64,000 bases of DNA from Egicoccus halophilus (lineage in GTDB: Bacteria; Actinomycetota; Nitriliruptoria; Nitriliruptorales; Nitriliruptoraceae): contig NZ_CP036250.1 in NCBI RefSeq assembly GCF_004300825.1, forward strand, positions 3,049,001-3,113,000, given 5' to 3'. Positions 17,609-25,934 of this stretch are shown here, in pieces. Under the pieces are notes generated by a model. That model made no database searches. It saw only the letters and a program-made list of their open reading frames with translations, and had not been told where the DNA came from. A program made the position numbers and the translations under genes. Every line of letters begins with the position of its first letter. Positions within the stretch are counted from its first letter, which is position 1.

Positions 17609-19060
17609 TCACGGCAGCCCGACGTACTGCGTCTCGACATAGGCCTCGAGTCCCTCGGCGCCGCCCTCCCGGCCCAGTCCCGACTGTTTCGCTCCCCCGA
17701 ACGGGGCCGCCGGTTCGGAGATGACCCCGCGGTTGACGGCGACCATTCCGGTCTCCAGCCGCTCGGCCAGCCGGCGGCACCGGTCGACGTCGCGACCGTG
17801 CACGTAGGCGATCAGTCCGAACGGCGTGTCGTTGGCCCGCTCGATCGCCTCGTCCTCGGAGGCGACCGCCGTGATCGGTGCGACGGGCCCGAAGATCTCC
17901 TGTCGGAGGATTTCGGCGTCCACCGGGCACGGGTAGAGCACCGTCGGGGCGTAGAAGCTGCCCGGGCCGTCCACGGCGTCACCGCCGATCAGCGCCTTGG
18001 CGCCGCGGTCGCAGGCGTCGCGCACCAGGGCCTCGATGCGCTCGCAGGCGGCGCGGTCGATGAGGGCGCCGACGACGTCGTCGCCGTCCCAACCGGGCGC
18101 GAGCGGCGGTCGTTGCAGGCGCACCGCCAGGGCGTGCGCGAACGGTTCGGCCACGGACTCGTGGACGAGGAAGCGGTTCGCCGCCACGCACGACTGACCG
18201 ATGTTGCGCATCTTGGCGATCGCCGCCGCGTCTGCGGCTGCCTCGACGTCGGCGTCCTCGAGCACGAGGAAGGGCGCGTTGCCGCCGAGCTCCATCGAGG
18301 TCCGCAGCACGTTGCCGGCCGCGCTGCGCAGCAGCTCGCGTCCCACCTCGGTCGAGCCGGTGAACGACAGCTTGCGCAGCCGAGGGTCGGCCAGCAGCGG
18401 CTCCACCAGCGCGCGGGCGCGGCTGGTCGCGAGCACGTTGACCACCCCGTGCGGGGTGTCGAGCTCGTCGAAGATCTGCGCGAGCCGGTTCGCCGACAGG
18501 GGCGTCTCGGGTGCCGGCTTGGTGATCGTCGTGCAGCCGGCGGCCAGCGCGGGCGCGACCTTGCGGGCCAGCATGGCCAGCGGGAAGTTCCACGGGGTGA
18601 TGAACAGCGAGGGGCCGACCGGCCGGGCATAGGTCTCGATGCGTCCGTTGGCGTGCGGTGCCTGGGCGGTCCGCCCGCCGATGCGCACGGCCTCCTCGCT
18701 GTACCAGCGGAAGAACTCCGAGGCGTAGGTGACCTCGGCGCGCGACTCGTTGCGGGACTTGCCCATCTCGGTCGCGATGAGCTGCGCCAGTTCCTCGCGC
18801 TGGGCGACGAGCGTGTCGAAGACGGCACGAAGCAGCTCGGAGCGCTCCCGCGGCGAGGTGGCGGCCCAGGACGGCTGGGCGGCCACGGCGGCGTCCAACG
18901 CGCGGCGTGCCTCGTCGGGGCCGGCGTCGGCGACCGTGGCGACGACCTGATCCGTGGCCGGATCGGTGACCGGGAAGGTCCGGCCGTCGTCGGCGTCGTG
19001 CCAGGCCCCTGCGACATAGAGCCCGGTGGGCACCGGCGGAATCGTCGGCGTGTCAACCAT
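17609..19060 (-). CDS. NAD(P)+-dependent aldehyde dehydrogenase (semialdehyde-dehydrogenase-like)
   Basis: A 483-aa ALDH that would oxidise an aldehyde or semialdehyde to an acid. Seen are the cofactor segment FITPWNFPLAM, FTGSTEVGREL, the general base Glu257 in MELGGN, the nucleophile Cys291 in GQSCVAANR and the C-terminal EIFGPV signature. The overall look is GabD/SSADH-like, a group that also includes 2-oxoglutarate-semialdehyde and sulfolactaldehyde dehydrogenases. The ATG at 19,060 has GGAGGTG before it and overlaps the Fe-ADH stop by eight bases. It is the likely oxidative exit of the pathway. Confidence 0.9.
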   Translation of the reverse strand: MVDTPTIPPVPTGLYVAGAWHDADDGRTFPVTDPATDQVVATVADAGPDEARRALDAAVAAQPSWAATSPRERSELLRAVFDTLVAQREELAQLIATEMGKSRNESRAEVTYASEFFRWYSEEAVRIGGRTAQAPHANGRIETYARPVGPSLFITPWNFPLAMLARKVAPALAAGCTTITKPAPETPLSANRLAQIFDELDTPHGVVNVLATSRARALVEPLLADPRLRKLSFTGSTEVGRELLRSAAGNVLRTSMELGGNAPFLVLEDADVEAAADAAAIAKMRNIGQSCVAANRFLVHESVAEPFAHALAVRLQRPPLAPGWDGDDVVGALIDRAACERIEALVRDACDRGAKALIGGDAVDGPGSFYAPTVLYPCPVDAEILRQEIFGPVAPITAVASEDEAIERANDTPFGLIAYVHGRDVDRCRRLAERLETGMVAVNRGVISEPAAPFGGAKQSGLGREGGAEGLEAYVETQYVGLP

Positions 19061-20363
19061 CTGCGGCACCTCCAGCGGCGTCGGCGTCCTCGGCGGCAGG
19101 TCCGTCGGCAGCGCGTCCGTCGGCAGCGGGCGAGGCATCGGCCAGCAAGTCCGCCAGCTCGCCGTGCCAGGCCGCGTGGACGACGCGGGTGACGTCGAGG
19201 GCGGCCATGACTCGGCCGTTGTTGTCGAGCAGTCGCCGTGCCGCGAGCGCCCCGTCGACGACCGCCGGGAGGTCGACCTCGCGCACCCCCAGCTCGCGCA
19301 GCGTGGGCGGCAACCCGATCGACCGGCACAGGTGTTCGACCATCCGCACCGCGTTCGACGCCCCCGTGTCGGCGTCGGTGTCGGCGTCGGCGCCGAGGGC
19401 TTCGGCGACGCGGGCGAGCTCCCTCGTGCGGACCGGGCGGTTGTAGGCCATGGCGTAGGGCAACAGCAGGCCCGTCCCGACCCCGTGCGGGGTACGGGTC
19501 AAGTAGCCGACGGGGTACTGGATCGCGTGGGCCGTGCCCGTGCCCGCCTGGCCGAAGGCGAGGCCGGCGAGCAGGCTGCCGTACGCCATCCGGTCGCGGG
19601 CGTCGCGTGTCGGGTCGTTGACCGCCACGGCCAGGGCGGTCCCGATGGCGCGGATGGCCTCGAGGGCGAGGGCGTCGCTCAGGGCGGCCTTGCCGATGAA
19701 CCCGGTGGGAGCGACGCCGAGGTCGGCCGGGGTCCGGCCGTCGCGGGCGGTGAAGGCCTCGACGGCATGGCACAGGGCGTCGATGCCGGCAGCGGCGGTG
19801 ACGCCAGCGGGACAGGTGTCGGTCAGTCCGGGGTCGACCAGGGCGAGCGTGGGCACCAGGTGGCGGCTGGACACCCCGACCTTGCTGCCACGTTCCTCGT
19901 CGGTGAGGACCGCGACCGGGGTGACCTCGGAGCCGGTGCCCGCCGTCGTCGGGACGGCCACCACCGGCGGGATCGGGCCGGGCACCTTGGCTTCGCCGAT
20001 GTACTCCCCCAGCGAGCCCGGGTGGGTCACCCGGATGCCGACGAGCTTGCCGAGGTCGAGGGCGCTCCCGCCGCCGATCGCCACGATCGCGTCACACCCC
20101 TCGGTCTCGTAGCGCCGAGCCGGGGCGTCGGCGCTGTCGAAGCCGAACTCCAGTTCCTCGCTGGGGTGGAGCACGTGCTCGACGCCGGCGTCGGCGAGAG
20201 TGGCGACGACGTCCTGAACCGCGGCCAGGTCCTGCACGTGCCGGTCGACGACGACCAGGACGCGGCGGGCCAGGCGGGCGGTCTCGCTGCCCAGCGTGGT
20301 GGCGACCCCGCGTCCGAACAGGACGTTGCCCGGGGATCGCAGCATGCTCAGTTCAGACGGCAT
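19053..20363 (-). CDS. Iron-containing alcohol dehydrogenase (group III)
   Basis: A 436-aa Fe-ADH family protein. The N-terminal Rossmann-like part contains the GGGSALDLGK cofactor loop, followed by a C-terminal helical domain with metal-ligand His residues in DALCHAVEAF and GTAHAIQYP. Members reduce aldehydes or oxidise alcohols with Fe2+ or Zn2+; maleylacetate and lactaldehyde reductases are relatives. The ATG at 20,363 has a GGAG upstream and overlaps the end of the previous gene by 11 bases. The C-terminal tail is unusually rich in Ala/Asp and extends past the family end. The substrate is unknown. Confidence 0.88.
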   Translation of the reverse strand: MPSELSMLRSPGNVLFGRGVATTLGSETARLARRVLVVVDRHVQDLAAVQDVVATLADAGVEHVLHPSEELEFGFDSADAPARRYETEGCDAIVAIGGGSALDLGKLVGIRVTHPGSLGEYIGEAKVPGPIPPVVAVPTTAGTGSEVTPVAVLTDEERGSKVGVSSRHLVPTLALVDPGLTDTCPAGVTAAAGIDALCHAVEAFTARDGRTPADLGVAPTGFIGKAALSDALALEAIRAIGTALAVAVNDPTRDARDRMAYGSLLAGLAFGQAGTGTAHAIQYPVGYLTRTPHGVGTGLLLPYAMAYNRPVRTRELARVAEALGADADTDADTGASNAVRMVEHLCRSIGLPPTLRELGVREVDLPAVVDGALAARRLLDNNGRVMAALDVTRVVHAAWHGELADLLADASPAADGRAADGPAAEDADAAGGAADG

Positions 20364-21384
20364 GGGGAACTCCGGCCTGGTCGGCGAGGTCGCACAGGCG
20401 TTGCCAGGTGGCGTCCGCCACGGGCACGCCCGCCTGTCGGTTGCGGCTGCGGGTGCGTCGGCCGCCGTCACCGGGGATGCGGATGTCCGCGGAGCCGGCG
20501 GCCAGGGGCGAGTCGCGTACCTCGGCGAGGTAGGCACCCACGTGCTTCTCCGGTTCGACGATGCCCAGCACGTTGGGGTCGATCACGATGAACACGTCCC
20601 CCTTGGTCGGCGGGCAGTCCTCGTCGAGGGTGCCGGTGACGTCGCGTCCGAGATGGGTCCCGGTGAGGGCTCCGACCAGTGCCTCGATGGCGATGCCGAG
20701 GGCGTAGCCCTTGACGCCGCCGAAGGGGCTGAGTGCACCGTCGATGGCCGCGGCCGGGTCCCGGGTCGGCACGCCGTCGGCGTCGAGCGCCCATCCGTCG
20801 GCCAGCTCACCGCCTTCGTGGAGGGTGGCGATCACCCGTCCCATCGAGACGGCGGCGGTGGCCATGTCGAGCACGAGGGGTTCGGGCTCGGCGGGCACCG
20901 CGATCGCCAGCGGGTTGGTGCCCACCATGGCGTCGCGGCCACCCCAGGGGTGGACCAGCGCCTCGCTGGTGGTGACGGCCAACGCGACGTAGCCGCGTTG
21001 CGCGAGGTCCTCGAGGTAGAAGGCCAACATGCCGAGGTGGTTGGCGTTGCGGATGGCGGCCAGGGCGATGCCGTGGCGTGCGGCGCGTTCCTGCAGCGCG
21101 GCGAGGGCGCGGGTCACGACGACCGGGCCGAGGCCGTGGTCGCCGTCGACGACGAGCGCGCTCTCGCTGCGCCAGTCGAAGGCGATCCGGGGGTTGGCGT
21201 TGGCGACGCCGTTGGCGAGCCGGCCGATCAAGGTCGGCAGGCGCTGTACGCCGTGGGAGGCGTGCTCCCGTGCGTCGGCCTCGACCAAGAGTCGCGCCTG
21301 GAGGTGCGCCGCATCCTCCGGCACGTCCGCGGCCGTCAGGATGGTGGCGCACATCTGCAGCAGGTGCTCGTACGCGAGTCTCAT
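20353..21384 (-). CDS. Malate/L-lactate dehydrogenase family oxidoreductase (Ldh_2)
   Basis: A 343-aa NAD(P)-dependent 2-hydroxyacid dehydrogenase of the Ldh_2 family, which is unrelated to classical LDH. The family covers malate, ureidoglycolate, sulfolactate and 2,3-diketogulonate oxidoreductases. Visible features are the catalytic His region ANHLGMLAFY, the TSEALVHPWGG and GTNPLAIAVP segments, and FGGVKGYALGIAIE near the C-terminal third. The ATG with GGGAGG upstream is chosen over one six codons earlier. It is the first gene of the operon, divergent from the IclR regulator. Confidence 0.9.
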   Translation of the reverse strand: MRLAYEHLLQMCATILTAADVPEDAAHLQARLLVEADAREHASHGVQRLPTLIGRLANGVANANPRIAFDWRSESALVVDGDHGLGPVVVTRALAALQERAARHGIALAAIRNANHLGMLAFYLEDLAQRGYVALAVTTSEALVHPWGGRDAMVGTNPLAIAVPAEPEPLVLDMATAAVSMGRVIATLHEGGELADGWALDADGVPTRDPAAAIDGALSPFGGVKGYALGIAIEALVGALTGTHLGRDVTGTLDEDCPPTKGDVFIVIDPNVLGIVEPEKHVGAYLAEVRDSPLAAGSADIRIPGDGGRRTRSRNRQAGVPVADATWQRLCDLADQAGVPHAV

Positions 21385-21558
21385 GCCGCGTGGCCCTCCC
21401 AAGCCGGGGTACCGTCCACTCGCACTGTTCGCACTTGTGTACGGTTATTCTCCTATGTGTCCGAGTAAAGCACCGGAAGATCAGACCCGCAAGACTCCGT
21501 TCCCTGCCACCCGCCCCAACCGTGCGCCGCGTCAGCGCCGCCCTGCCCGAGGTTCCTG
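21385..21558. promoter_or_regulatory. Divergent control region between catabolic operon and IclR gene
   Basis: These 174 bp must hold both promoters. The stretch around 21,430-21,470 is AT-richer than its surroundings (GGTTATTCTCCTATGTGT). I see no clean palindrome that I can call as the IclR operator, so only the general function is supported. Confidence 0.5.
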
Positions 21559-22350
21559 ATGACCGAGACCACCAGATCCGCCCCTCGGACCGTGAAGTCG
21601 GCGAAACGCACCGTCGAACTGCTGCTGCTGTTGGCGCAGCCGGAGGGGCGGTTGGGACTGGCCGAGATCGCTCGGCGTCTGTCGATGCCCAAGAGCAGCG
21701 CCCACAGCCTGGTCACCACTCTGGTCGCGCAGGGCGCGCTGACCACGGACAGAGCCGGCGACTACGCGCTCGCGCCACACTTCCTCGCCGTGATCGACGA
21801 CGCGTACAAGCGACTCGATATCCGACATGCCGCCATTGACGTCATGCGCGACGTCTCCTCACGACTGGCGGCGACCTGCAACCTCGCGACGCTCGACGGC
21901 CACGACGTCGTCTACGTGGACCAGGTCCGCGACGAGTCGCACCCGATGCAGCTGACGACGCACATCGGCGTGCGCATCCCCGCTCATGCCACGGCGCTCG
22001 GCAAAGTACTGGTCGCCGAGATGTCGGACACCACGCGCAATGCCTGGATGGGTGCGCACACCTTTTCGGCGATGACCGGACGCACGGTGGAGTCCGCGGC
22101 ACGGATGCACGAGGAGATCGAACGCTACCGGCGACTCGGCTACGCGACCGACGACGAGGAGCTGCACGAGGGCGTGTTGTGCATCGCCGCGCCGGTCAGG
22201 GACAGCTCGGGCGATGCGGTCGGCGCGATCAGCGTCACGACGATCAAGTCGCGGCTGCTGCTCAGCAGCGACGACGCGAAGGCAGACGCCGGCACGGCGC
22301 TGCGTGAAGCCGGACAGATGATCTCACGCCGGCTCGGCTGGATGGGATGA
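21559..22350 (+). CDS. IclR-family transcriptional regulator
   Basis: A 263-aa regulator with an N-terminal winged helix-turn-helix (about residues 12-75; LAEIARRLSMPKSSAHSLVT) and a C-terminal effector-binding domain with the family segments GVRIPAHATALGKV and YATDDEELHEGVLCIAAPV. IclR proteins usually bind an acid metabolite and control a neighbouring catabolic operon. Its divergent position next to the nine-gene operon makes it the probable regulator of that operon. The start ATG follows CGAGG. Confidence 0.92.
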   Translation: MTETTRSAPRTVKSAKRTVELLLLLAQPEGRLGLAEIARRLSMPKSSAHSLVTTLVAQGALTTDRAGDYALAPHFLAVIDDAYKRLDIRHAAIDVMRDVSSRLAATCNLATLDGHDVVYVDQVRDESHPMQLTTHIGVRIPAHATALGKVLVAEMSDTTRNAWMGAHTFSAMTGRTVESAARMHEEIERYRRLGYATDDEELHEGVLCIAAPVRDSSGDAVGAISVTTIKSRLLLSSDDAKADAGTALREAGQMISRRLGWMG

Positions 22351-22433
22351 AGCAAGCGCGACCCGGCTCGGCGCCTCCCACCGAGCCGGTTTCGTCGAGC
22401 GGTAGTGTCTGCTTCTCAGTCCACAAGACGTGC

Positions 22434-22467
22434 CGATGCCTACGTCCCCCCGATGCCTACGTCCCCC
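22434..22467. repeat. 17-bp perfect tandem duplication
   Basis: CGATGCCTACGTCCCCC is repeated head to tail in the 236-bp gap before the methyltransferase gene. No coding or clear regulatory function is visible in the rest of the gap. Confidence 0.85.
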
Positions 22468-22586
22468 CGAGCGTCAGCATGGCAGTGTGCACGCTCCTCC
22501 GAGGGCACAGACGTGACGACGATCACCCAGATCCGTGGCAGCTTCCTCGAAGTTGCCGCACCCCGCCGCTGGCGGTCCGCACAGCC

Positions 22587-23510
22587 ATGACGACGGCCTA
22601 TCTCGCCGCCGAGGACTTCGAGGCCGAACTCGACGAGGAGCTGCGCCTCGCCGGTGTGGTCGTGGGCCAGCGGCACGGTCGGCTGCTCCTCAGCGAGAGC
22701 CCGCCGGTGCACGCCGCGTGGGCCGCCAACACCTGGTGGGACGCCGAGCGGATCGAGGTCCGCTCCATCGGCGACGCCGCCCGGCAGCTGCGGGCCCGCC
22801 AGCGCAACTGGGCCCGGTACGCCCCGACCCTGCGCGGACGTGCGGAGCTGATCGCCGACAAGCTGCCCCACGTCGCCGCCCGCCCGCTGGAGCTCGGTGA
22901 GGTCGCCCCCGACGCGCCGCTGGGCTCGTGGACGCTGCTCGAGCGCGACGTCGTGCTGGCCGCGACCGACTGTTCGGTGCCGTTCCCCAACGGCGTGCCC
23001 CAGTTCGTCGAGGACCGGCAGGGCCCGCCCAGCCGCGCCTACCTCAAGCTGTGGGAGACCTTCGCGCGGCTGCGTCGCCAGCCGCGCCCCGGCGAGCGCT
23101 GCCTCGACCTCGGCGCCGCCCCCGGGGGCTGGACGTGGCTGTTGGCCCGCACCGGCGCCGAGGTGGTGGCGCTGGACAAGGCACCGCTCGCCGCGGACGT
23201 CGCGGCGTTGCCGAACGTGAGCTGGGAACAGGGCTCGGCGTTCGCGCTCGACCCGGCCACGTTCGGACCGGTCGACTGGTGGTGCAGCGATCTCATCGCC
23301 TACCCGGACCGGCTGCTCGAGCTGGTGACGCGATGGCTCGACACGGGGCTGGTGCGCAACCTGGTGTGCACGGTGAAGTTCCAGGGCGCCACCGACCACG
23401 CCGTGGCCGCCCGCTTCGCCGCGCTGCCCGACGCGCAGCTGTTCCACCTCGACCAGAACAAGCACGAGCTGACCTGCGCGATCCTCGACGCGGGCGGCGC
23501 CCGTCGGTAG
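22587..23510 (+). CDS. RlmM-like SAM-dependent RNA 2'-O-methyltransferase
   Basis: A 307-aa protein with a Rossmann methyltransferase domain in its second half. CLDLGAAPGGW (motif I) is the FtsJ/RrmJ-type SAM-binding loop, preceded by ETFARLRRQPRPGE. Downstream, WWCSDLIAYPDR and CTVKFQGATDH supply the Asp and Lys expected in an FtsJ-type K-D-K-E tetrad. The arrangement resembles RlmM, which methylates C2498 of 23S rRNA, but the N-terminal part here is short and not clearly a THUMP domain. The ATG gives the first plausible start; no strong ribosome site is visible. It converges with the heliorhodopsin gene. Confidence 0.72.
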   Translation: MTTAYLAAEDFEAELDEELRLAGVVVGQRHGRLLLSESPPVHAAWAANTWWDAERIEVRSIGDAARQLRARQRNWARYAPTLRGRAELIADKLPHVAARPLELGEVAPDAPLGSWTLLERDVVLAATDCSVPFPNGVPQFVEDRQGPPSRAYLKLWETFARLRRQPRPGERCLDLGAAPGGWTWLLARTGAEVVALDKAPLAADVAALPNVSWEQGSAFALDPATFGPVDWWCSDLIAYPDRLLELVTRWLDTGLVRNLVCTVKFQGATDHAVAARFAALPDAQLFHLDQNKHELTCAILDAGGARR

Positions 23511-23556
23511 ACGAAGGCGGTGACCTCCGTCGCCCTGCGGCGCACCCGGGGACCGG

Positions 23557-24342
23557 TCAGCCGGCCAGTGACCCGGCGAAGATCTGCCAGGCGAGGGCGG
23601 ACTTCGCCCCGAGGCTGAGCACCAGGTAGGCCTTCTCGCCGTAGGCGTAGTCCTGCCACGGGCCGATCCCGCGGTACTGCAGCCACTGGTTGAGCCCGAA
23701 GCTCATGAAGAAGACGAACAGGGACACGAAGATCCCGATGACGAACCCGGGCAGCTCGTCCGCGCCGACCAGGTTGATCGCCAGGGCGACCCAGGGCGCA
23801 AGACCGGCCAGCGTCCCGAACCAGAACGGCAGCATGGTCGTCGTCGGACGCGCCGGAGGGTTCATCAGCTCCTGGAGCCACCCGAACAGGATCATCGCCA
23901 CGTTGGCCCCGGCGATCGCCACCAGGGCGGCCACGCCGGTGATCCCGCTGTAGAGGCAGATCAACAGCAGCATGAGCGTGGCGCTGAACGAGTACTCGAC
24001 CCACCGGAACCGGTTGATCCCGCGCCGCAGGTCCTGCTCGTACGTGCCGCGCAGCACGGTCGCGGTCAGCAGGTGGTCGAGCGCGGCCAGGCCGAGGAAC
24101 ACCGCGATGGCGATCCCGATCGGCACGTCGAACAGCGACTCGGGCGGGGGCACCTCCGTCCCTGGAGGTCCGGCCGGGAACGAGCCGGTGACCGTGATGG
24201 CGAAGTCGGACGCGAGCACGACGACCGCCACCGCCTGGACCAGGTGGAGCACCGTCAGGGCGAGGTTCCACCGCCGCAGGTCGACGAGCCGGTCGGGGGT
24301 CACGCCGGTGGCGGTGGCGCCGCTCGCTCCAGGGATGCTCAC
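23557..24342 (-). CDS. Heliorhodopsin (retinal-binding seven-helix protein)
   Basis: A 261-aa seven-helix protein clearly in the heliorhodopsin family. Hallmarks in order are the segment FAITVTGSFPAGPPG after helix A, FRWVEYSFSA with the counter-ion Glu116 (equivalent to E107 of HeR 48C12), MILFGWLQE, LPFWFG and the helix-G segment VLSLGAKSALAWQIFAG with Schiff-base Lys247. Heliorhodopsins sit with the N-terminus inside and do not pump ions strongly; their role is still unsettled. The GTG at 24,342 gives the family length; an ATG at 24,414 would add 24 residues. Neither has a good ribosome site. It is divergent from a TetR gene, sharing about 180 bp. Confidence 0.95.
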   Translation of the reverse strand: MSIPGASGATATGVTPDRLVDLRRWNLALTVLHLVQAVAVVVLASDFAITVTGSFPAGPPGTEVPPPESLFDVPIGIAIAVFLGLAALDHLLTATVLRGTYEQDLRRGINRFRWVEYSFSATLMLLLICLYSGITGVAALVAIAGANVAMILFGWLQELMNPPARPTTTMLPFWFGTLAGLAPWVALAINLVGADELPGFVIGIFVSLFVFFMSFGLNQWLQYRGIGPWQDYAYGEKAYLVLSLGAKSALAWQIFAGSLAG

Positions 24343-24470
24343 ACGGGAGGTCGCTTCGTCGTCGCACGTGCCGGCTCCGAGGACGAGCAGCTGGCCGGAC
24401 GGTGCGACGGCCATGCTGCCCGCGAGGCGGCCGGTTGTCGACCGGCGCGACCTCCGCTGGCGACGGCCCC

Positions 24471-24499
24471 TTGACAGCGTCGGCGGATCGGCGGATGCT
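24471..24499 (+). promoter_or_regulatory. Sigma-70-type promoter for the TetR gene
   Basis: A perfect -35 TTGACA (24,471-24,476), a 17-bp spacer and GATGCT as -10 (24,494-24,499) lie just before the TetR start, so the 5' leader is very short and carries the CAGGAGA ribosome site. Such a strong promoter next to its own regulator suggests autorepression. Confidence 0.65.
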
Positions 24500-24521
24500 C
24501 CGAACACCGTCAGGAGATCCG

Positions 24522-25124
24522 ATGCGCGACAGGCGAGCCGAGCGACGTCAGGAAACGATCGAGGAGATCGTCGCCACCGCGTGGCGCCTGGCCCGCGCCG
24601 AGGGGCTGGCGGGGCTGTCGTTGCGGGAGCTGGCCGGCGAGGTGGGGATGCGGCCGCAGTCGCTCTACACCTACTTCCCCAACAAGCACGCCATCTACGA
24701 CGCGATGTTCGCCCAGGGCTGCCGACAGTTCGCCGAGCGCCAGCCACGCGCCGAGCTGACCGGCGACGTCCGGGCCGACCTGCGCGCCATCGGCCACTAC
24801 TTCCTCGCGTTCTGTGTCGAGGACCCGGTCCGCTACCAGCTGCTCTACCAGCGCACCATCCCCGGGTTCGAGCCGTCCGCCGCGTCGATGGCGATCGCGA
24901 CCGAGAGCCTCGCGGTGATCACGGACCACCTCGCGTCGCTCGGCATCGACGACCCGCGCGACCTCGACCTGTTCACCGCGATCGGCACGGGGCTCGCCGA
25001 TCAGCAGATCTCGAACGACCCGGACGGCGACCGCTGGATCCGGTTGATCGACGACGCGATCGACATGTACGTCGACCACGTCACCACCCGGGCCCGTGCG
25101 GGTTCGGCGAGCCGAGGGGGCTGA
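24522..25124 (+). CDS. TetR-family transcriptional regulator
   Basis: A 200-aa regulator. The N-terminal helix-turn-helix covers about residues 8-55 (LSLRELAGEVGMRPQSLYTY, then FPNK), and the all-helical ligand domain has a TetR_C-like end. It probably represses its own strong promoter, and the adjacent divergent heliorhodopsin gene is an obvious second target. It overlaps neither neighbour and precedes the maleylpyruvate isomerase-type gene by five bases, so those two are co-transcribed. The ligand is unknown. Confidence 0.9.
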   Translation: MRDRRAERRQETIEEIVATAWRLARAEGLAGLSLRELAGEVGMRPQSLYTYFPNKHAIYDAMFAQGCRQFAERQPRAELTGDVRADLRAIGHYFLAFCVEDPVRYQLLYQRTIPGFEPSAASMAIATESLAVITDHLASLGIDDPRDLDLFTAIGTGLADQQISNDPDGDRWIRLIDDAIDMYVDHVTTRARAGSASRGG

Positions 25125-25129
25125 GCACC

Positions 25130-25894
25130 ATGACCGATCTGACGGGCACACGGATCGACGACCTCACACCGCTGACCCGGGCCGACGCCCGGCGGCTGGC
25201 GGTCACCGAGTACGAGCGCCTCGCCCAGCAGCTGCGCTCGCTGACGCCCGACGACTGGTGGCAGCCGACCGACTGCACGGCGTGGGACGTGCGCGCCGTG
25301 GCCGGCCACTGCGTCGGGATGCTGTCGGACTTCCGCTCCCTGCGCTCGATGGTGACGAGGGTGCAGGCGGCGACGCGGGCGGCCAAGGCGCAGGGTGGCG
25401 AGATGATCGACGCGATGACGGCGATGCAGGTCGCCGAGCACGCGGCCGCGACCCCCGACGAGCTCGTCGCGCTGGTCGAGCGTCGCGGGCCGGTCGCGGC
25501 GCGGTGGCGCACCGGTACCCCGCGGCTGCTGCGGCGGCTGCCGATGCAGGAGACCGTCGGCGGACGCAAGGAGACCTGGCGCCTCGGATACCTGCTCGAC
25601 ACGATCCTCACCCGCGACCCGTGGATGCACCGGATCGACATCGCCCGCGCCACCGGCCGCGAGCTCGTGCTCACGGCCGATCACGACGGGCGCATCGTCG
25701 CCGACGTGGTCGCCGAGTGGGCGCGCCGGCACGGCCAGCCCTGCACGCTCACGCTCACCGGCGCCGCCGGCGGCCAGTTCGTCGCCGGGGACGGCGCCGG
25801 CGAGCAGCTCACGCTCGACGCGATCGAGTTCTGCCGGATCCTCTCCGGTCGCGCGCCGGGCACCGGCCTGCTCACCCAGCCCGTCCCCTTCTGA
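25130..25894 (+). CDS. Maleylpyruvate isomerase family mycothiol-dependent enzyme
   Basis: A 254-aa member of the MDMPI_N/DinB-like helical family. The N-terminal four-helix bundle has the metal-site pattern (WDVRAVAGHCVGM with the first His, and later DPWMHRIDIA with HxxxD), followed by a small C-terminal sterol-carrier-like domain with GAGEQLTLDAIEFCRILSG. Relatives use mycothiol, the actinobacterial thiol, for isomerisation or conjugation. It is co-transcribed with the TetR gene, so it may be part of the response that gene controls. The start ATG follows GAGGGGG. Confidence 0.85.
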   Translation: MTDLTGTRIDDLTPLTRADARRLAVTEYERLAQQLRSLTPDDWWQPTDCTAWDVRAVAGHCVGMLSDFRSLRSMVTRVQAATRAAKAQGGEMIDAMTAMQVAEHAAATPDELVALVERRGPVAARWRTGTPRLLRRLPMQETVGGRKETWRLGYLLDTILTRDPWMHRIDIARATGRELVLTADHDGRIVADVVAEWARRHGQPCTLTLTGAAGGQFVAGDGAGEQLTLDAIEFCRILSGRAPGTGLLTQPVPF

Positions 25895-25934
25895 CCGGCG
25901 ACGGTGACGCGCGCCGCTGGTGCGGCTCCCGAGA

